Origin: an uncultured Muribaculaceae bacterium
GTDB lineage: Bacteria; Bacteroidota; Bacteroidia; Bacteroidales; Muribaculaceae
NCBI GenBank assembly: GCA_947179295.1
Contig: CAMXAZ010000028.1
Location: forward strand, 1-34,660
DNA length: 34,660 nucleotides
Reading direction: 5' to 3'
Below are positions 6,635-17,452 of the stretch, in pieces. The number at the start of each line of letters is the position of its first letter. Position 1 is the stretch's first letter. The notes below the pieces were generated by a model. The model did not search any database, had not been told where the DNA came from, and worked only from the letters and a program-made list of their open reading frames with translations. Made by a program: the position numbers and the translations under genes.

Positions 6635-9478
6635 ATGATCAAAGCTACATTCAGATTATTGTCGGCAGCACTCGTCATGGTCTTCATGGCTCTTCCCGGC
6701 ATAATCAGAGCGCAGGATCAGAATCCGATGCTCCAGCCTCTGCCCGTAGACACAGCAGTGCGTATCGGCAAACTGCCTAACGGCCTGACTTACTACATCC
6801 GTCACAACGAATATCCCAAGGGACAGGCGGATTTCTACATCGCCCAGAACGTCGGATCTATTCTTGAGGAAGACAGCCAGAGCGGCCTCGCCCACTTCCT
6901 CGAACACATGTGTTTCAACGGCACCACAAACTTTCCCGGCAATCTGCTCCGCGACTGGCTCGAATCAATCGGTGTGAAATTCGGAGCCAACCTCAACGCC
7001 TATACAGGTGTAGACGAAACTGTCTATAACATCAGTAATGTCCCCGTGGCACGCGAAAGCGTCCAGGACTCCTGCCTTCTCATACTGCATGACTGGGCCA
7101 ATGACCTCACACTCGCTCCTGAGGAAATCGACAAGGAACGCGGTGTGATCCATGAAGAGTGGCGCCGCTCCATGCAGGGCCAGATGCGAATCCTCGAAAA
7201 GATTCTGCCTGACCTCTACCCCGACTCAAAATACGGCCACCGTCTGCCCATCGGCAAGATGGAGATCGTTGACAACTTCCCCTATCAGGCCCTGCGCGAC
7301 TACTATGAAAAATGGTATCGTCCCGACCAGCAGGCCGTGATCGTGGTGGGTGACATTGACGTTGACCGCATCGAAGGCAAGATCAAAGAGATGTTCTCAT
7401 CGATCGAGATGCCTGAAAATGCCGCAGAGCGCGTCTATACCCCCGTGCCTGACCACAAAGGCACTCTCTACGGAATCGGAAGCGACCCGGAACAGAAAAA
7501 TCTTGTAGCCCAGATGATGTTCATCTTCGATCAGATACCCGCTGAAATTAAAAACACCCCTGCCTATTTCGTCAACGGATATATCCAGGCCATGATCTCG
7601 TCAATGATCAACAACCGTCTTAACGAAATCTCATCCAGACCGGATTCCCCCTTTGCCGGAGCCGGAGTTGATTTCGGCGGCTACTTCCTTTCTTCGAAAG
7701 TGAAAGATGCCATGAGCGGATCTGTGGCTTCAAAAAACAATGACATCATAGTGCCTCTCCAGGCCCTCTATCGTGAACTTCTGCGCGCACAGCGCGGCGG
7801 TTTCACCCAGAGTGAATATGACCGCGCGCGCAGCGAATATCTCTCGTCATTCGAGCGCATCTACAACAACCGTGCCACCCGTCAGACCGGCTCGTTTGTA
7901 AGCGAATATGTCAAGAACTTCACTGACAAAGAACCGCTGCCCTCGATCGAGACCGAGTGGGCTCTCGCGCAGGGAATCGCCAACAATGTTCCCCTTGACC
8001 TCATCAACCGGAAGATGGCCGAGGCTGTCACCCCTGACAACCGTGCCGTCATGGTGCTCATGCCTGAAGCTGAAGGAATCACTCTTCCCACCAAGGAGAT
8101 GATCGCCGAAGCACTCTCTGCCGTCGATGCCGAAACCATCGAGGCATTTGTGGATGAAGTCAACTCAGAGCCTCTGATCCCGACCGCACCCGTTGCCGGA
8201 ACAGTGGTAGCCACAACTGAAAACCCGCAGTTCGGAACCATTGACTGGACTCTCTCAAACGGTGCCAAAGTAATTGTCAAGCCCACAAAGTTCAAAGAAG
8301 ACGAAATCATCTTCTCGGCCTATGCCAAAGGCGGCTATTCGGATTTCTCTGACGACTACACCAACACAATTCTCTTCCTCTCGACAGCTCTTCCGGCCCG
8401 CGGTCTCGGCAGCTACACCAACACTGACCTGTCGAAATACACAGCCGGCAAGCAGGTGGCGCTCAACTGCGGATTCGGCAACTACAGTCGCAGCTTCTCA
8501 GGCTCGACCACTCCCAAAGACATCGAGACCCTCATGGAGCTCCTCTACATGAACTTCAAGGATATCGAATTCACTGCTGACGAATTTGCAGCCCTGCAGA
8601 CCGCCTACAGCGGCTTCCTTGCAAATCAGGAAAAGAGCCCCGAATACATCTTCCAGAAGAACATCCTCGCCACTCTCTACGACTCTCCCCGCGCACAGAT
8701 GCTCAACTCTGAGGTAATCAACAAGGCTTCGCGCGAACAGACAATCGAAATAGCCCATGCAATGACAGCCAATGCCGCAGACTGGACATTTGTGTTTGTC
8801 GGCAACGTCAACCCCGAAACCCTCAAGCCTCTCGTCGAGAAATATATCGCATCTCTGCCCGGCGATCCGAAGACTGCCGTGAAGAAGGTCGAGAAATACA
8901 ATCCGGCCCTCTTTATGAAAGGCGGCGACAAGACCGACTCTTTCACTGCCGAAATGTCGACACCCCAGACCCAGGTTGCCATTATCGAAAGCGGCGACAT
9001 GGAATATACCCCCAAAAACGCCATGCTTGCATCAATCGCAGGCCAGATTCTGACCAACCGTCTGATCAAGACCGTACGCGAAGAGATGGGTGCCGTATAT
9101 TCGATCAGCGCCTCCGGCTCACTCGAACGCTCAGGTCTGAACCCCGTAAGCATCGTGTCTCAGTTCCCGATGAAGCCCGAAATGAAAGAAGAAGTCCTCT
9201 CGTTCATCAAAGGCCAGTTCAAGGAAATGGAATCGAATGTCACCGCAGCCGAGCTCAATCCGGCCAAAGAATACATGATGAAGGCATTCACCGCCAACAA
9301 AGAACTCAACGGCCCGTGGCTCTCGGCCATCGTCGGAACGCTTTCAAACGGCGTGGACACATTCAACGGCAATGTCGACACTGTAAGCTCGATCACTCCT
9401 CAGGATGTGATGAACTTCATGAAGGCCATCAACGCACAAGGCAACTACCGTGTTCTCATTCTCGATCCTGCTAAATAA
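6635..9478 (+). CDS. Exported M16 family zinc metalloprotease (PqqL/pitrilysin-like)
   Basis: Predicted periplasmic or envelope peptidase of 947 residues with two tandem M16 halves, which normally close as a clamshell around peptide substrates. A signal peptide (MIKATFRLL followed by a hydrophobic stretch, probable cleavage near IIRA-Q at 26-27) begins the protein. The inverted zinc motif HxxEH is HFLEH at 87-91, and the third ligand Glu168 lies in EIDKERG, the usual distance downstream. The second half (about 500-947) lacks this motif, as expected of the inactive partner domain. The start at 6635 was chosen because it begins the signal peptide and lies downstream of the -7 box. Single-gene transcript with its own terminator. 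Peptide or toxin degradation is inferred; the substrate is unknown. Confidence 0.9.
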   Translation: MIKATFRLLSAALVMVFMALPGIIRAQDQNPMLQPLPVDTAVRIGKLPNGLTYYIRHNEYPKGQADFYIAQNVGSILEEDSQSGLAHFLEHMCFNGTTNFPGNLLRDWLESIGVKFGANLNAYTGVDETVYNISNVPVARESVQDSCLLILHDWANDLTLAPEEIDKERGVIHEEWRRSMQGQMRILEKILPDLYPDSKYGHRLPIGKMEIVDNFPYQALRDYYEKWYRPDQQAVIVVGDIDVDRIEGKIKEMFSSIEMPENAAERVYTPVPDHKGTLYGIGSDPEQKNLVAQMMFIFDQIPAEIKNTPAYFVNGYIQAMISSMINNRLNEISSRPDSPFAGAGVDFGGYFLSSKVKDAMSGSVASKNNDIIVPLQALYRELLRAQRGGFTQSEYDRARSEYLSSFERIYNNRATRQTGSFVSEYVKNFTDKEPLPSIETEWALAQGIANNVPLDLINRKMAEAVTPDNRAVMVLMPEAEGITLPTKEMIAEALSAVDAETIEAFVDEVNSEPLIPTAPVAGTVVATTENPQFGTIDWTLSNGAKVIVKPTKFKEDEIIFSAYAKGGYSDFSDDYTNTILFLSTALPARGLGSYTNTDLSKYTAGKQVALNCGFGNYSRSFSGSTTPKDIETLMELLYMNFKDIEFTADEFAALQTAYSGFLANQEKSPEYIFQKNILATLYDSPRAQMLNSEVINKASREQTIEIAHAMTANAADWTFVFVGNVNPETLKPLVEKYIASLPGDPKTAVKKVEKYNPALFMKGGDKTDSFTAEMSTPQTQVAIIESGDMEYTPKNAMLASIAGQILTNRLIKTVREEMGAVYSISASGSLERSGLNPVSIVSQFPMKPEMKEEVLSFIKGQFKEMESNVTAAELNPAKEYMMKAFTANKELNGPWLSAIVGTLSNGVDTFNGNVDTVSSITPQDVMNFMKAINAQGNYRVLILDPAK

Positions 9479-9551
9479 CCGTCACCACGGTCATCACATA
9501 ATGGTGCACCGGAAGTCTTAAAATACACAGCGATTCACCAGGAAATTTCCA

Positions 9552-9599
9552 AAAGGCGCGCGGCAATCACCCGGATTGCAACGCGCCTTTTGCATTTTT
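9552..9599 (+). terminator. Rho-independent terminator after the M16 protease gene
   Basis: The outer stem pairs 9552-9560 (AAAGGCGCG) with 9582-9590 (CGCGCCTTT), and the inner stem pairs GCAATC 9563-9568 with GATTGC 9574-9579. The following TGCATTTTT supplies the T-rich tail. Confidence 0.82.
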
Positions 9600-9619
9600 A
9601 CGGATTTTTCGTATTTTTG
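9589..9619 (+). promoter_or_regulatory. malQ promoter, overlapping the preceding terminator
   Basis: A -33 TTTG at 9589-9592 and a -7 TATTTTTG at 9612-9619 are separated by 19 nt. The -33 box is formed from the last T bases of the upstream terminator stem. The predicted leader to the malQ ATG at 9727 is about 100 nt and AT-rich; no riboswitch-like structure was recognised in it. Confidence 0.65.
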
Positions 9620-9726
9620 CATCATAAGTACTTCCATGTACAATCTTAACTCATCAATTCCGAACTTAACTGCCAAAAAATCAATTATAATAAATAGAAT
9701 ATACATATCATATATCATACTTACTC

Positions 9727-12405
9727 ATGAAATTGACCTTTAACGTGAATTACCGCACCGAGTGGGGTGAATCTCTCTATCTCACCGGTTCTCCGCTTGC
9801 ACTTGGCGAGGACGATCTCAGCCGCGCAGTGCCGATGAAACTTGTCGGGGCTGAAACCTGGACCGTGCATGTAGAAATTCCCGACACTGTAAAAGAATTC
9901 AGCTACGGCTACATAGTGCGTCATGACAACGGAACTGTCAAAAAGGAATGGGGAAAGCCCCGGCGCTTTGTCCATGCCGCAGACTCCCACATGTTCACTG
10001 TCTACGACCGCTGGCAGGACCAGCCCTGGGACAAACCTTACTACAGCAGCGCATTCACCGACTGCATCTGCCACCGCGGCGACCGCTCGGCGGCCGTGAT
10101 GCCGGCGGCAGGCATGTTGACCCTCAGTGTCGACGCTCCGATGATAGCCCCTGACGAGGTTGTGGCAGTAGCCGGAGAAGCCGCCGCAATGGGTGCCTGG
10201 GCTCCGTCAAAGGCTCTGCGCATGAGTGACGCCGACTACCCGACATGGAAAGTCAACATCCCGGCAGCTGAAATCCAGCCCGGAACAGACTATAAATTCC
10301 TTATACTAAAAAAATCAACCGGCGATGTTGTCGCATGGGAAGCCCGTGACAACCGCCATATAGATCTCACGCTCCAGCGCCCCGACGAGTCAATTGTGGA
10401 TGCCGGACAGCGGCTGGTCAACCCTCTGGCTCCCTGGCGTGGAGCGGGCGTGGCCATCCCTGTATTCTCGCTCCGCAGTGAAGACGACTTCGGTGTCGGT
10501 GATTTCCTTGACCTGAAACTGATGATCGACTGGGCCGCACAGACCCGACAGAATTTCGTTCAGCTTCTTCCGATCAACGACACCACCATGACCGGAAGCT
10601 GGACCGATTCATATCCCTACAATGCGAACTCGACCTTCGCCCTGCACCCCATGTACCTGCGCCTGCAGGCTATGGGCCGGCTGAAAAACGAGGAGCGCCA
10701 GCGCTATTTCGACAATCTGGGCCGCGAACTCAACCGCCTGCCTCAGGTTGACTACGAGCGTGTCAACAACGGCAAAAACGAATTCACCCGCGAGCTTTTC
10801 GCTCAGGACGGAAAAGAAATCCTCGCTTCGGAAGCCTACAAGGCGTTCTTCTCAAAAAATGCCGACTGGCTGATGCCCTATGCCGCATGGTGTGTGCTCC
10901 GCGATCTCAACCAGACCCCCGACATGAGCCGCTGGGGCGAATTCGCAGTCTATGATCCTGAAAAGATCAAAGGATTCATTGCCGACCATCAGCATGACAT
11001 CGACTATGTCTGCTACATACAGTACTTCCTCGACAAACAGATGCGCGAGGTCAGCGACTACGCTTCGGATCGAGGCGTGGCCATCAAAGGCGACATACCT
11101 ATCGGCATCTCGCGTACAAGTGCCGATGCCTGGATCTCACCCCGCCTGTTCAATCTCGACTGCCAGGCCGGTGCTCCGCCGGACGATTTTTCGGTACTTG
11201 GCCAGAACTGGGGATTCCCGACCTACAACTGGGAGGAAATGTCGAAAGACGGTTTCGCCTGGTGGAAATCGCGTTTCCGCAAAATGGCTGAATACTTTGA
11301 CGCCTACCGCATCGACCACGTGCTCGGATTCTTCCGCATCTGGCAGATCCCGATGGATGCCGTCCACGGTCTGCTCGGAGTGTTCAACCGCGCGCTGCCA
11401 TTCAGCCCCGACGAGCTCCGCAACAGCTATGACTTCTGGCTTGACGAAGAGCGCCAGACCCGCCCCTACATCATGGACTATATGCTCGGCGATTTCTTCG
11501 GCGAGACTGCATCGGAGGTGCGTGAGCGCTTCCTCCTCGACGACGGATATGGCCACTACCGCCTGCGCGACGAGGTCAGCACTCAGCGCAAGGTGGTGGA
11601 CTACTTCGCCGGACAGGAAAAGAACGAACGCAACGACCGCATGTGCAACGGTCTCTTAGGCCTGATCGACGAGGTTCTTTTCATCGAAGACCCATATGAA
11701 AAAGGCAAATACCATCCGAGAATCTCGGCCCAGTTCACCTATGCCTACCGTGCGCTGACCGACTACGAGCGCTGGTGTTTCGACCGTCTCTACAACGACT
11801 TCTTCTACCGCCGCAACAATGATTTCTGGTATGGCAAGGCTATGTGGAAGCTTCCGCCGCTTACTGATGCGACAGACATGCTTGTCTGCGCCGAAGACCT
11901 CGGAATGATTCCGGCATGTGTGCCTGCCGTAATGAACAATCTGCAGATACTTGTGCTTGAGATCCAGCGTATGCCGAAAGATCCGAATGCTGCCTTCGGC
12001 AACACCTGGACCTATCCCTACCGCTCTGTGTGCACCACCTCGACCCATGACATGGACGGCATACGCCGCTGGTGGGAAGCCGACCGTGATGCCACACAGC
12101 GTTTCTACAACGAAGTGCTCGGTGAGCCCGGAGAAGCGCCGGCCTATGCCGAGCCGTGGATCTGCGAGCGCATCATCAGACTCCATCTGCAGTCACCCTC
12201 GATGCTCTGCATACTCCCGCTCCAGGACTGGCTGTCGATCGACGGAGTGCTGCGCCGTCAGGACCCGCGCGACGAACTGATCAACATTCCCGCCAACCCG
12301 CGCCACTACTGGCGTTACCGAATGCACCTCACGCTCGAAGACCTCAACTCTCAGAAAGAATTCAACAACCGCATCCGCGAAGAAATCATATCATCAGGCC
12401 GCTGA
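9727..12405 (+). CDS. malQ: 4-alpha-glucanotransferase (GH77) with two N-terminal CBM20 domains
   Basis: Transfers alpha-1,4-glucan segments between malto-oligosaccharides, releasing glucose, in maltodextrin or glycogen metabolism. The 892-residue protein has two starch-binding CBM20 modules (about 1-105, starting MKLTFNVNYRTEWGE, and about 125-225, with GEAAAMGAWAP). The GH77 barrel runs from about 235 onward. Catalytic residues can be placed: nucleophile Asp530 in YRIDHVLGFF, acid/base Glu723 in CAEDLGM, and Asp775 in TSTHDMDG. This architecture resembles plant DPE2 and is common in Bacteroidetes. No signal peptide is seen, so it acts in the cytosol. It stands alone between two terminators, not in a sus-type locus. 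Confidence 0.93.
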   Translation: MKLTFNVNYRTEWGESLYLTGSPLALGEDDLSRAVPMKLVGAETWTVHVEIPDTVKEFSYGYIVRHDNGTVKKEWGKPRRFVHAADSHMFTVYDRWQDQPWDKPYYSSAFTDCICHRGDRSAAVMPAAGMLTLSVDAPMIAPDEVVAVAGEAAAMGAWAPSKALRMSDADYPTWKVNIPAAEIQPGTDYKFLILKKSTGDVVAWEARDNRHIDLTLQRPDESIVDAGQRLVNPLAPWRGAGVAIPVFSLRSEDDFGVGDFLDLKLMIDWAAQTRQNFVQLLPINDTTMTGSWTDSYPYNANSTFALHPMYLRLQAMGRLKNEERQRYFDNLGRELNRLPQVDYERVNNGKNEFTRELFAQDGKEILASEAYKAFFSKNADWLMPYAAWCVLRDLNQTPDMSRWGEFAVYDPEKIKGFIADHQHDIDYVCYIQYFLDKQMREVSDYASDRGVAIKGDIPIGISRTSADAWISPRLFNLDCQAGAPPDDFSVLGQNWGFPTYNWEEMSKDGFAWWKSRFRKMAEYFDAYRIDHVLGFFRIWQIPMDAVHGLLGVFNRALPFSPDELRNSYDFWLDEERQTRPYIMDYMLGDFFGETASEVRERFLLDDGYGHYRLRDEVSTQRKVVDYFAGQEKNERNDRMCNGLLGLIDEVLFIEDPYEKGKYHPRISAQFTYAYRALTDYERWCFDRLYNDFFYRRNNDFWYGKAMWKLPPLTDATDMLVCAEDLGMIPACVPAVMNNLQILVLEIQRMPKDPNAAFGNTWTYPYRSVCTTSTHDMDGIRRWWEADRDATQRFYNEVLGEPGEAPAYAEPWICERIIRLHLQSPSMLCILPLQDWLSIDGVLRRQDPRDELINIPANPRHYWRYRMHLTLEDLNSQKEFNNRIREEIISSGR

Positions 12406-12443
12406 TACCACGCCCAAGATTAAGTTTAATAACCTCTGAATAT

Positions 12444-12487
12444 ATTGCCTGCAGACGGAACTGCCATCCGGTCTGCGGGCAATTTTT
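12444..12487 (+). terminator. Rho-independent terminator after malQ
   Basis: ATTGCC-T-GCAGACGG (12444-12458) pairs with CCGTCTGC and GGCAAT across a 9-nt loop, and TTTTT ends at 12487. It lies about 40 nt after the malQ stop. An in-frame ATG starting directly at 12488 is therefore an unlikely start for the next gene. Confidence 0.82.
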
Positions 12488-12598
12488 ATGCTGTACCACA
12501 CGTTTTATCTAAAGCAGAACAATCATATCAATCTCAGAGGTAAAAAACAACGACCTCTTAATTCCTTGAACGAAAAAATATTTGACTCTATAAACATC

Positions 12599-13588
12599 AT
12601 GGTACAGAAAAAACGGGTTGACTATATAGATTATCTTAAAGGACTTACTATTTTATGGGTAGTATGGTATCATACCGCTCATCCGGAATTTGTTGATTAT
12701 CCACCAACAATGCCTATGTTTTTCTTTGTGTCAGGCATTTTTTTTAAGCCGTATCCTTTACAGGAATTTATAAAAAAGAAAATCAACACTCTTCTGATAC
12801 CGTTCGTATTCTTTTATGTGGTATATTACATCTATCTGATATTGCAATGGAGCATACATAACCCTTTGTCAAATTTCGATTTTTCATGCTTCTGGGGAAT
12901 TTTCAGGCTCTATAAATCTACGGAGTCGTTTCCTGTCAATCCTCCCTTATGGTTTATCTGCGCCCTGATCAACCAGCAGTTTTTAATATACCTCCTCGTT
13001 AAAGTAAAACTAAAACGAGTTGCAATCGGAATTTCAGCATTATTAATATCGCTATTCGGGGTTTTCTATTTCTACGATGTAAAAACACCATTTATGATTA
13101 GCCGCTGTCTGCCATATTTCATATTTTATTCAATGGGATACCTGACAGGAAGGCATATTTTATCTCTGATTGAAGGAGAGCACGGTATAAAAGCATCACG
13201 ACGGCTTGGTCTTTGCGGGCTAACTGTATTTATACTCTGCTGGTTTATCAAATCGACATATAACGTAAACCATTACCTTGGAACCATAGTTTCTTATTCC
13301 GAAATTTTTGCTTTCATATTATTAATGATCTATCTTTTAAAGTATTCTTACAAACTCCCATTTTTGAGATTTTTGCATTTTTACGGAGTTAATTCATACA
13401 TCGTTCTTGGAATGCATGAAATTGTACTGACCATATATCTGATATGTTTCACAAATTTATTTGGACAACCTGGTATTCCGGGTGGAATAATAATTCTCAT
13501 ACTCACCACTGCTACACTTTGGCCTGTGATACGAATTCTAAATAACCTTTGCCCGCAACTTATAGGGAAAAATGAATTATGGAAATAA
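12599..13588 (+). CDS. Membrane acyltransferase, acyltransferase-3 family (OafA/WecH-like)
   Basis: Integral membrane protein of 330 residues with about ten hydrophobic segments, probably O-acetylating a surface glycan or sugar. Family marks are the start RVDYIDYLKGLTILWVVWYHT with the conserved His25 in the first membrane helix, FFFVSGIFF, the basic loop before LLIPFVFFYVVYY, and PPLWFICALI. The acceptor cannot be predicted. The start at 12599 was chosen because upstream in-frame codons from 12488 begin at the malQ terminator and encode no recognisable sequence. The gene is clearly AT-rich (roughly 35-40% GC by eye, flanks well above 50%) and uses codons its neighbours avoid, which suggests horizontal acquisition. 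No glycan gene cluster lies next to it and no good promoter was found. Confidence 0.85.
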   Translation: MVQKKRVDYIDYLKGLTILWVVWYHTAHPEFVDYPPTMPMFFFVSGIFFKPYPLQEFIKKKINTLLIPFVFFYVVYYIYLILQWSIHNPLSNFDFSCFWGIFRLYKSTESFPVNPPLWFICALINQQFLIYLLVKVKLKRVAIGISALLISLFGVFYFYDVKTPFMISRCLPYFIFYSMGYLTGRHILSLIEGEHGIKASRRLGLCGLTVFILCWFIKSTYNVNHYLGTIVSYSEIFAFILLMIYLLKYSYKLPFLRFLHFYGVNSYIVLGMHEIVLTIYLICFTNLFGQPGIPGGIIILILTTATLWPVIRILNNLCPQLIGKNELWK

Positions 13589-13645
13589 AAAATCTATTCT
13601 TTCCGGTCTATGGTCGGCAAAAAGGACCTTATAAAATACAACAAA

Positions 13646-13670
13646 CCGGCTGCTGAGAAGCAACCGGCTG
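13646..13670 (+). terminator. Weak hairpin between convergent genes
   Basis: CCGG-c-TGCT (13646-13654) pairs with AGCA-a-CCGG (13659-13667) with a 4-nt loop and one mismatch, followed by a TGTTT tail. It lies 57 nt after the acyltransferase stop and 50 nt before the stop of the convergent DUF2400 gene. The 9-mer AACCGGCTG is also directly repeated here. Confidence 0.45.
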
Positions 13671-13717
13671 TTTCTATCGCCGAGTGATCGGTCATAAGAG
13701 ATTGTAAAAACACCCTC

Positions 13718-14485
13718 TCAGAGTTTCATTCCTATGCCAAAGAGGGCGAAGTCATAGACGGTCGGGTCTGAGGGGTTGAACCGGCGCAGGTGGGCTGTGA
13801 CCTCATCGACTGCCTTGCGGTCATTGGCCTTGCGTGTCAGCAGGCCAAGTTCGCGCGAGATGTCTCCGACATGTACGTCAAGCGGGATGTAGAGCTGCGA
13901 GGGTTCAAGCACATCCCAGACTCCGAGGTCGACTATACCGTCGTTTCTGACGAGCCACCGCAGGGCCATGTTGACTCGCTTCAAAGCCGAAGTGGTCAGA
14001 TTCTGCGGCAGACAGCGCGAGGCAAGATCAGATTTTCCGGGGTCAGCAGCCGCAAGCTCTCGGTTTATACCCGCGACAAGCGCCCAGGCAGGTGCTTCGG
14101 AAGAGGCCACATGCTCATGACGCGCAAAGTCCTGCAAAGTGCCGTGTCGGGAATAAATTTCACGCAGTCCACGCAGATAGTGCTTGAGATGGCGGATGAA
14201 AAATGTGCGGTGCACGTTGACTTCGTCAGGCAGCGATTCATAAGCCTTGTCCATCATGAAGCGGTATGGGCTGTTGTCCATCATGGCCAGCAATTTGTCG
14301 CAGTCGCGGCATATCATCTTACGGTTGCCCCAGGCGATGCCCGAAGTGAGCAGGGAGGCTATCTCTATGTCACGCAGATCTGAAAATCTGCGCGGAAACT
14401 GAACAGGATCATCACCAATAAAAGACGGCGAGTTGATTCTCGCCGCCTCTGTATCAAGAAGATCCTTAAGATCTCTGTCTGTCAT
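13718..14485 (-). CDS. TIGR02757 / DUF2400 family protein
   Basis: Conserved Bacteroidetes protein of 255 residues with no established function. The family is recognised from the C-terminal block: KRVNMALRWLVRNDG, DLGVWDVL, QLYIPLDVHVG, LGLLTRKANDRKAV and DPTVYDFALFGIGMKL. The N terminus contains DPVQFPRRF and SLLTSGIAWGNRKMI. The helical content and the LDxHV segment recall helix-hairpin-helix DNA glycosylases, but no catalytic Lys/Asp pair could be assigned with certainty. It follows the TlpA-like gene on the same strand with a 30-nt gap and is probably its operon partner. No signal peptide; cytosolic. Confidence 0.85.
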   Translation of the reverse strand: MTDRDLKDLLDTEAARINSPSFIGDDPVQFPRRFSDLRDIEIASLLTSGIAWGNRKMICRDCDKLLAMMDNSPYRFMMDKAYESLPDEVNVHRTFFIRHLKHYLRGLREIYSRHGTLQDFARHEHVASSEAPAWALVAGINRELAAADPGKSDLASRCLPQNLTTSALKRVNMALRWLVRNDGIVDLGVWDVLEPSQLYIPLDVHVGDISRELGLLTRKANDRKAVDEVTAHLRRFNPSDPTVYDFALFGIGMKL

Positions 14486-14515
14486 AATAAGTAACTGTTC
14501 AAAATTGACCGGGCA

Positions 14516-15634
14516 TCAGAATATAATATCGGTTGCTTTGACTGCAGTTGCCGCTGTATCCTTGTCGGCTGACACAGCGGCTGCGGCCTGAGGTTCGAAA
14601 CCTGCCATAGCGCTGTCAACTGCGTCGATCAGTTCCTGACTCATCTTGTCGCGTGAAACGATGATGCCTTCCGGATTGATCAGAATGATGCAGGGAATGC
14701 CGGAAATACCATAGAGATCGGTGGGAACAGTCTGTGCGTTGACAATGCAGGGCCACTGGAGATCGTGCTGCTTGATGGCCTTGAATGTATTGTCAGGTTC
14801 ATCCCATACGGCCACGCCCACAACGTCAAGCCCCTTGTCTTTATACTTGGCATAGAGTTCCTTGATGACCTTGGTCTGGCGGATGCACGGACCGCACCAG
14901 CTTGCCCAGAAGTCAACCAGCGTGAAGCGGCCGGGTTTCACGTAATCGCTGAGTTTTTCTTCCTTGCCGTTGTAGCTCACGGTGAAGTCCTTATAATGCT
15001 TTCCTTCAGAAGTTTCAGCTTTTGCTTGGAGAGCTGTGCGCAGCGATTCGAGACGCTTTGACGCTCCAAGAGCCGGATCTTTTGCGATTGCCGCGTCTAT
15101 ACCGGCGAGGTCCATCTCATAGGCATCCTGGAGAAACCAGAAGAGACCTACGGGGTTACCTATGTTCTCGGCATAGGCTTTCTGTGAGATTCCATTATAT
15201 TCCTTCTCAAGGACTTTGGCCTTTTCCATCTGGATAGAGTCGTTCTGGTCAAGCGAGCGGAATTCCTTCACGATCTCGTTGCGACGCTTCATGTAGCTTT
15301 CAAGCTTGTCATTGAGAGGTGTTCCTGAGGCCTGCATCGACTCTGAAAGAACGATGTTGCCCGGCTCGATGATGACAACCGGCCCGCGGCCTCCGTTGAC
15401 ACTTACAGTGCCGATGAAAGGGGCATCGACATTTCCTGAGAATTTCACTACTCCGTCAGTGACGAGGACTGAATCAATCTTCTGGCTGCTGTCCCAGTTG
15501 ATCAGGTAGGCCATGCTGTTATTATTGTCAGCCGGCACAGGGAGTGTCAGTGTGAAATTCGGCTGTGCGTTCAGCGAACACGCGCTCACGGCCAGCATAG
15601 CGGCTGCGAGCATTGATGTGATAGTCTTGTTCAT
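14516..15634 (-). CDS. TlpA-like lipoprotein thioredoxin with DUF4369-type N-terminal domain
   Basis: Probable envelope thiol-disulphide oxidoreductase of 372 residues. The N terminus MNKTITSML..LAVSAC is a lipoprotein signal peptide with lipobox VSAC and Cys19 as the lipidated residue. Residues about 25-120 form the beta-rich DUF4369-like domain common in Bacteroidetes TlpA proteins. A helical linker follows. The thioredoxin fold (about 215-345) has the active site WCGPC with Cys247 and Cys250 and a cis-Pro region at GIPCIILI. The Ala-rich C-terminal tail is unusual. The start at 15634 was chosen because it begins the signal peptide and lies downstream of the promoter at 15662-15693; an ATG ten codons upstream is less likely. 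Its redox partner is unknown. Confidence 0.88.
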   Translation of the reverse strand: MNKTITSMLAAAMLAVSACSLNAQPNFTLTLPVPADNNNSMAYLINWDSSQKIDSVLVTDGVVKFSGNVDAPFIGTVSVNGGRGPVVIIEPGNIVLSESMQASGTPLNDKLESYMKRRNEIVKEFRSLDQNDSIQMEKAKVLEKEYNGISQKAYAENIGNPVGLFWFLQDAYEMDLAGIDAAIAKDPALGASKRLESLRTALQAKAETSEGKHYKDFTVSYNGKEEKLSDYVKPGRFTLVDFWASWCGPCIRQTKVIKELYAKYKDKGLDVVGVAVWDEPDNTFKAIKQHDLQWPCIVNAQTVPTDLYGISGIPCIILINPEGIIVSRDKMSQELIDAVDSAMAGFEPQAAAAVSADKDTAATAVKATDIIF

Positions 15635-15661
15635 AATTCTGATTGGATATAATCTTTCGGG

Positions 15662-15693
15662 CAAAAGTACGAATAATCCCCCGGACAGCCAAA
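15662..15693 (-). promoter_or_regulatory. Promoter of the TlpA-like gene
   Basis: On the minus strand TTTG (15693-15690), 20 nt of spacer, then TACTTTTG (15669-15662). This is a full match to the Bacteroidetes -33/-7 promoter. The -33 box directly abuts the groEL terminator hairpin. Confidence 0.75.
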
Positions 15694-15726
15694 GCAGCCG
15701 TCCGGTAAAAAAGGCCGGACGACTGC
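15694..15726 (-). terminator. Hairpin after groEL
   Basis: GCAG plus CGTCCGG pairs with CCGGACG plus CTGC (15694-15705 against 15715-15726), one unpaired base on each side and a 9-nt loop. The minus-strand tail is only TTT, so termination strength is uncertain. It lies 54 nt after the groEL stop. Confidence 0.55.
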
Positions 15727-15780
15727 TGAAAAAGCTTGCAATATACTGTTTTCCTATATTGTCAGAGGGGATGCTGATTT

Positions 15781-17430
<1,650 letters not shown>

Positions 17431-17452
17431 TTATGCGTTTCAGAATTGATGA

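Noticed and set aside
9518-9718. Small minus-strand open frame between the M16 gene and malQ
   Set aside because: It overlaps the terminator and the malQ promoter and encodes no recognisable sequence.
10952-11659. Open frame of 235 codons in a second frame inside malQ
   Set aside because: The product is rich in Ser, Thr and Arg with no domain; it is a frame shadow of a gene with clear catalytic residues.
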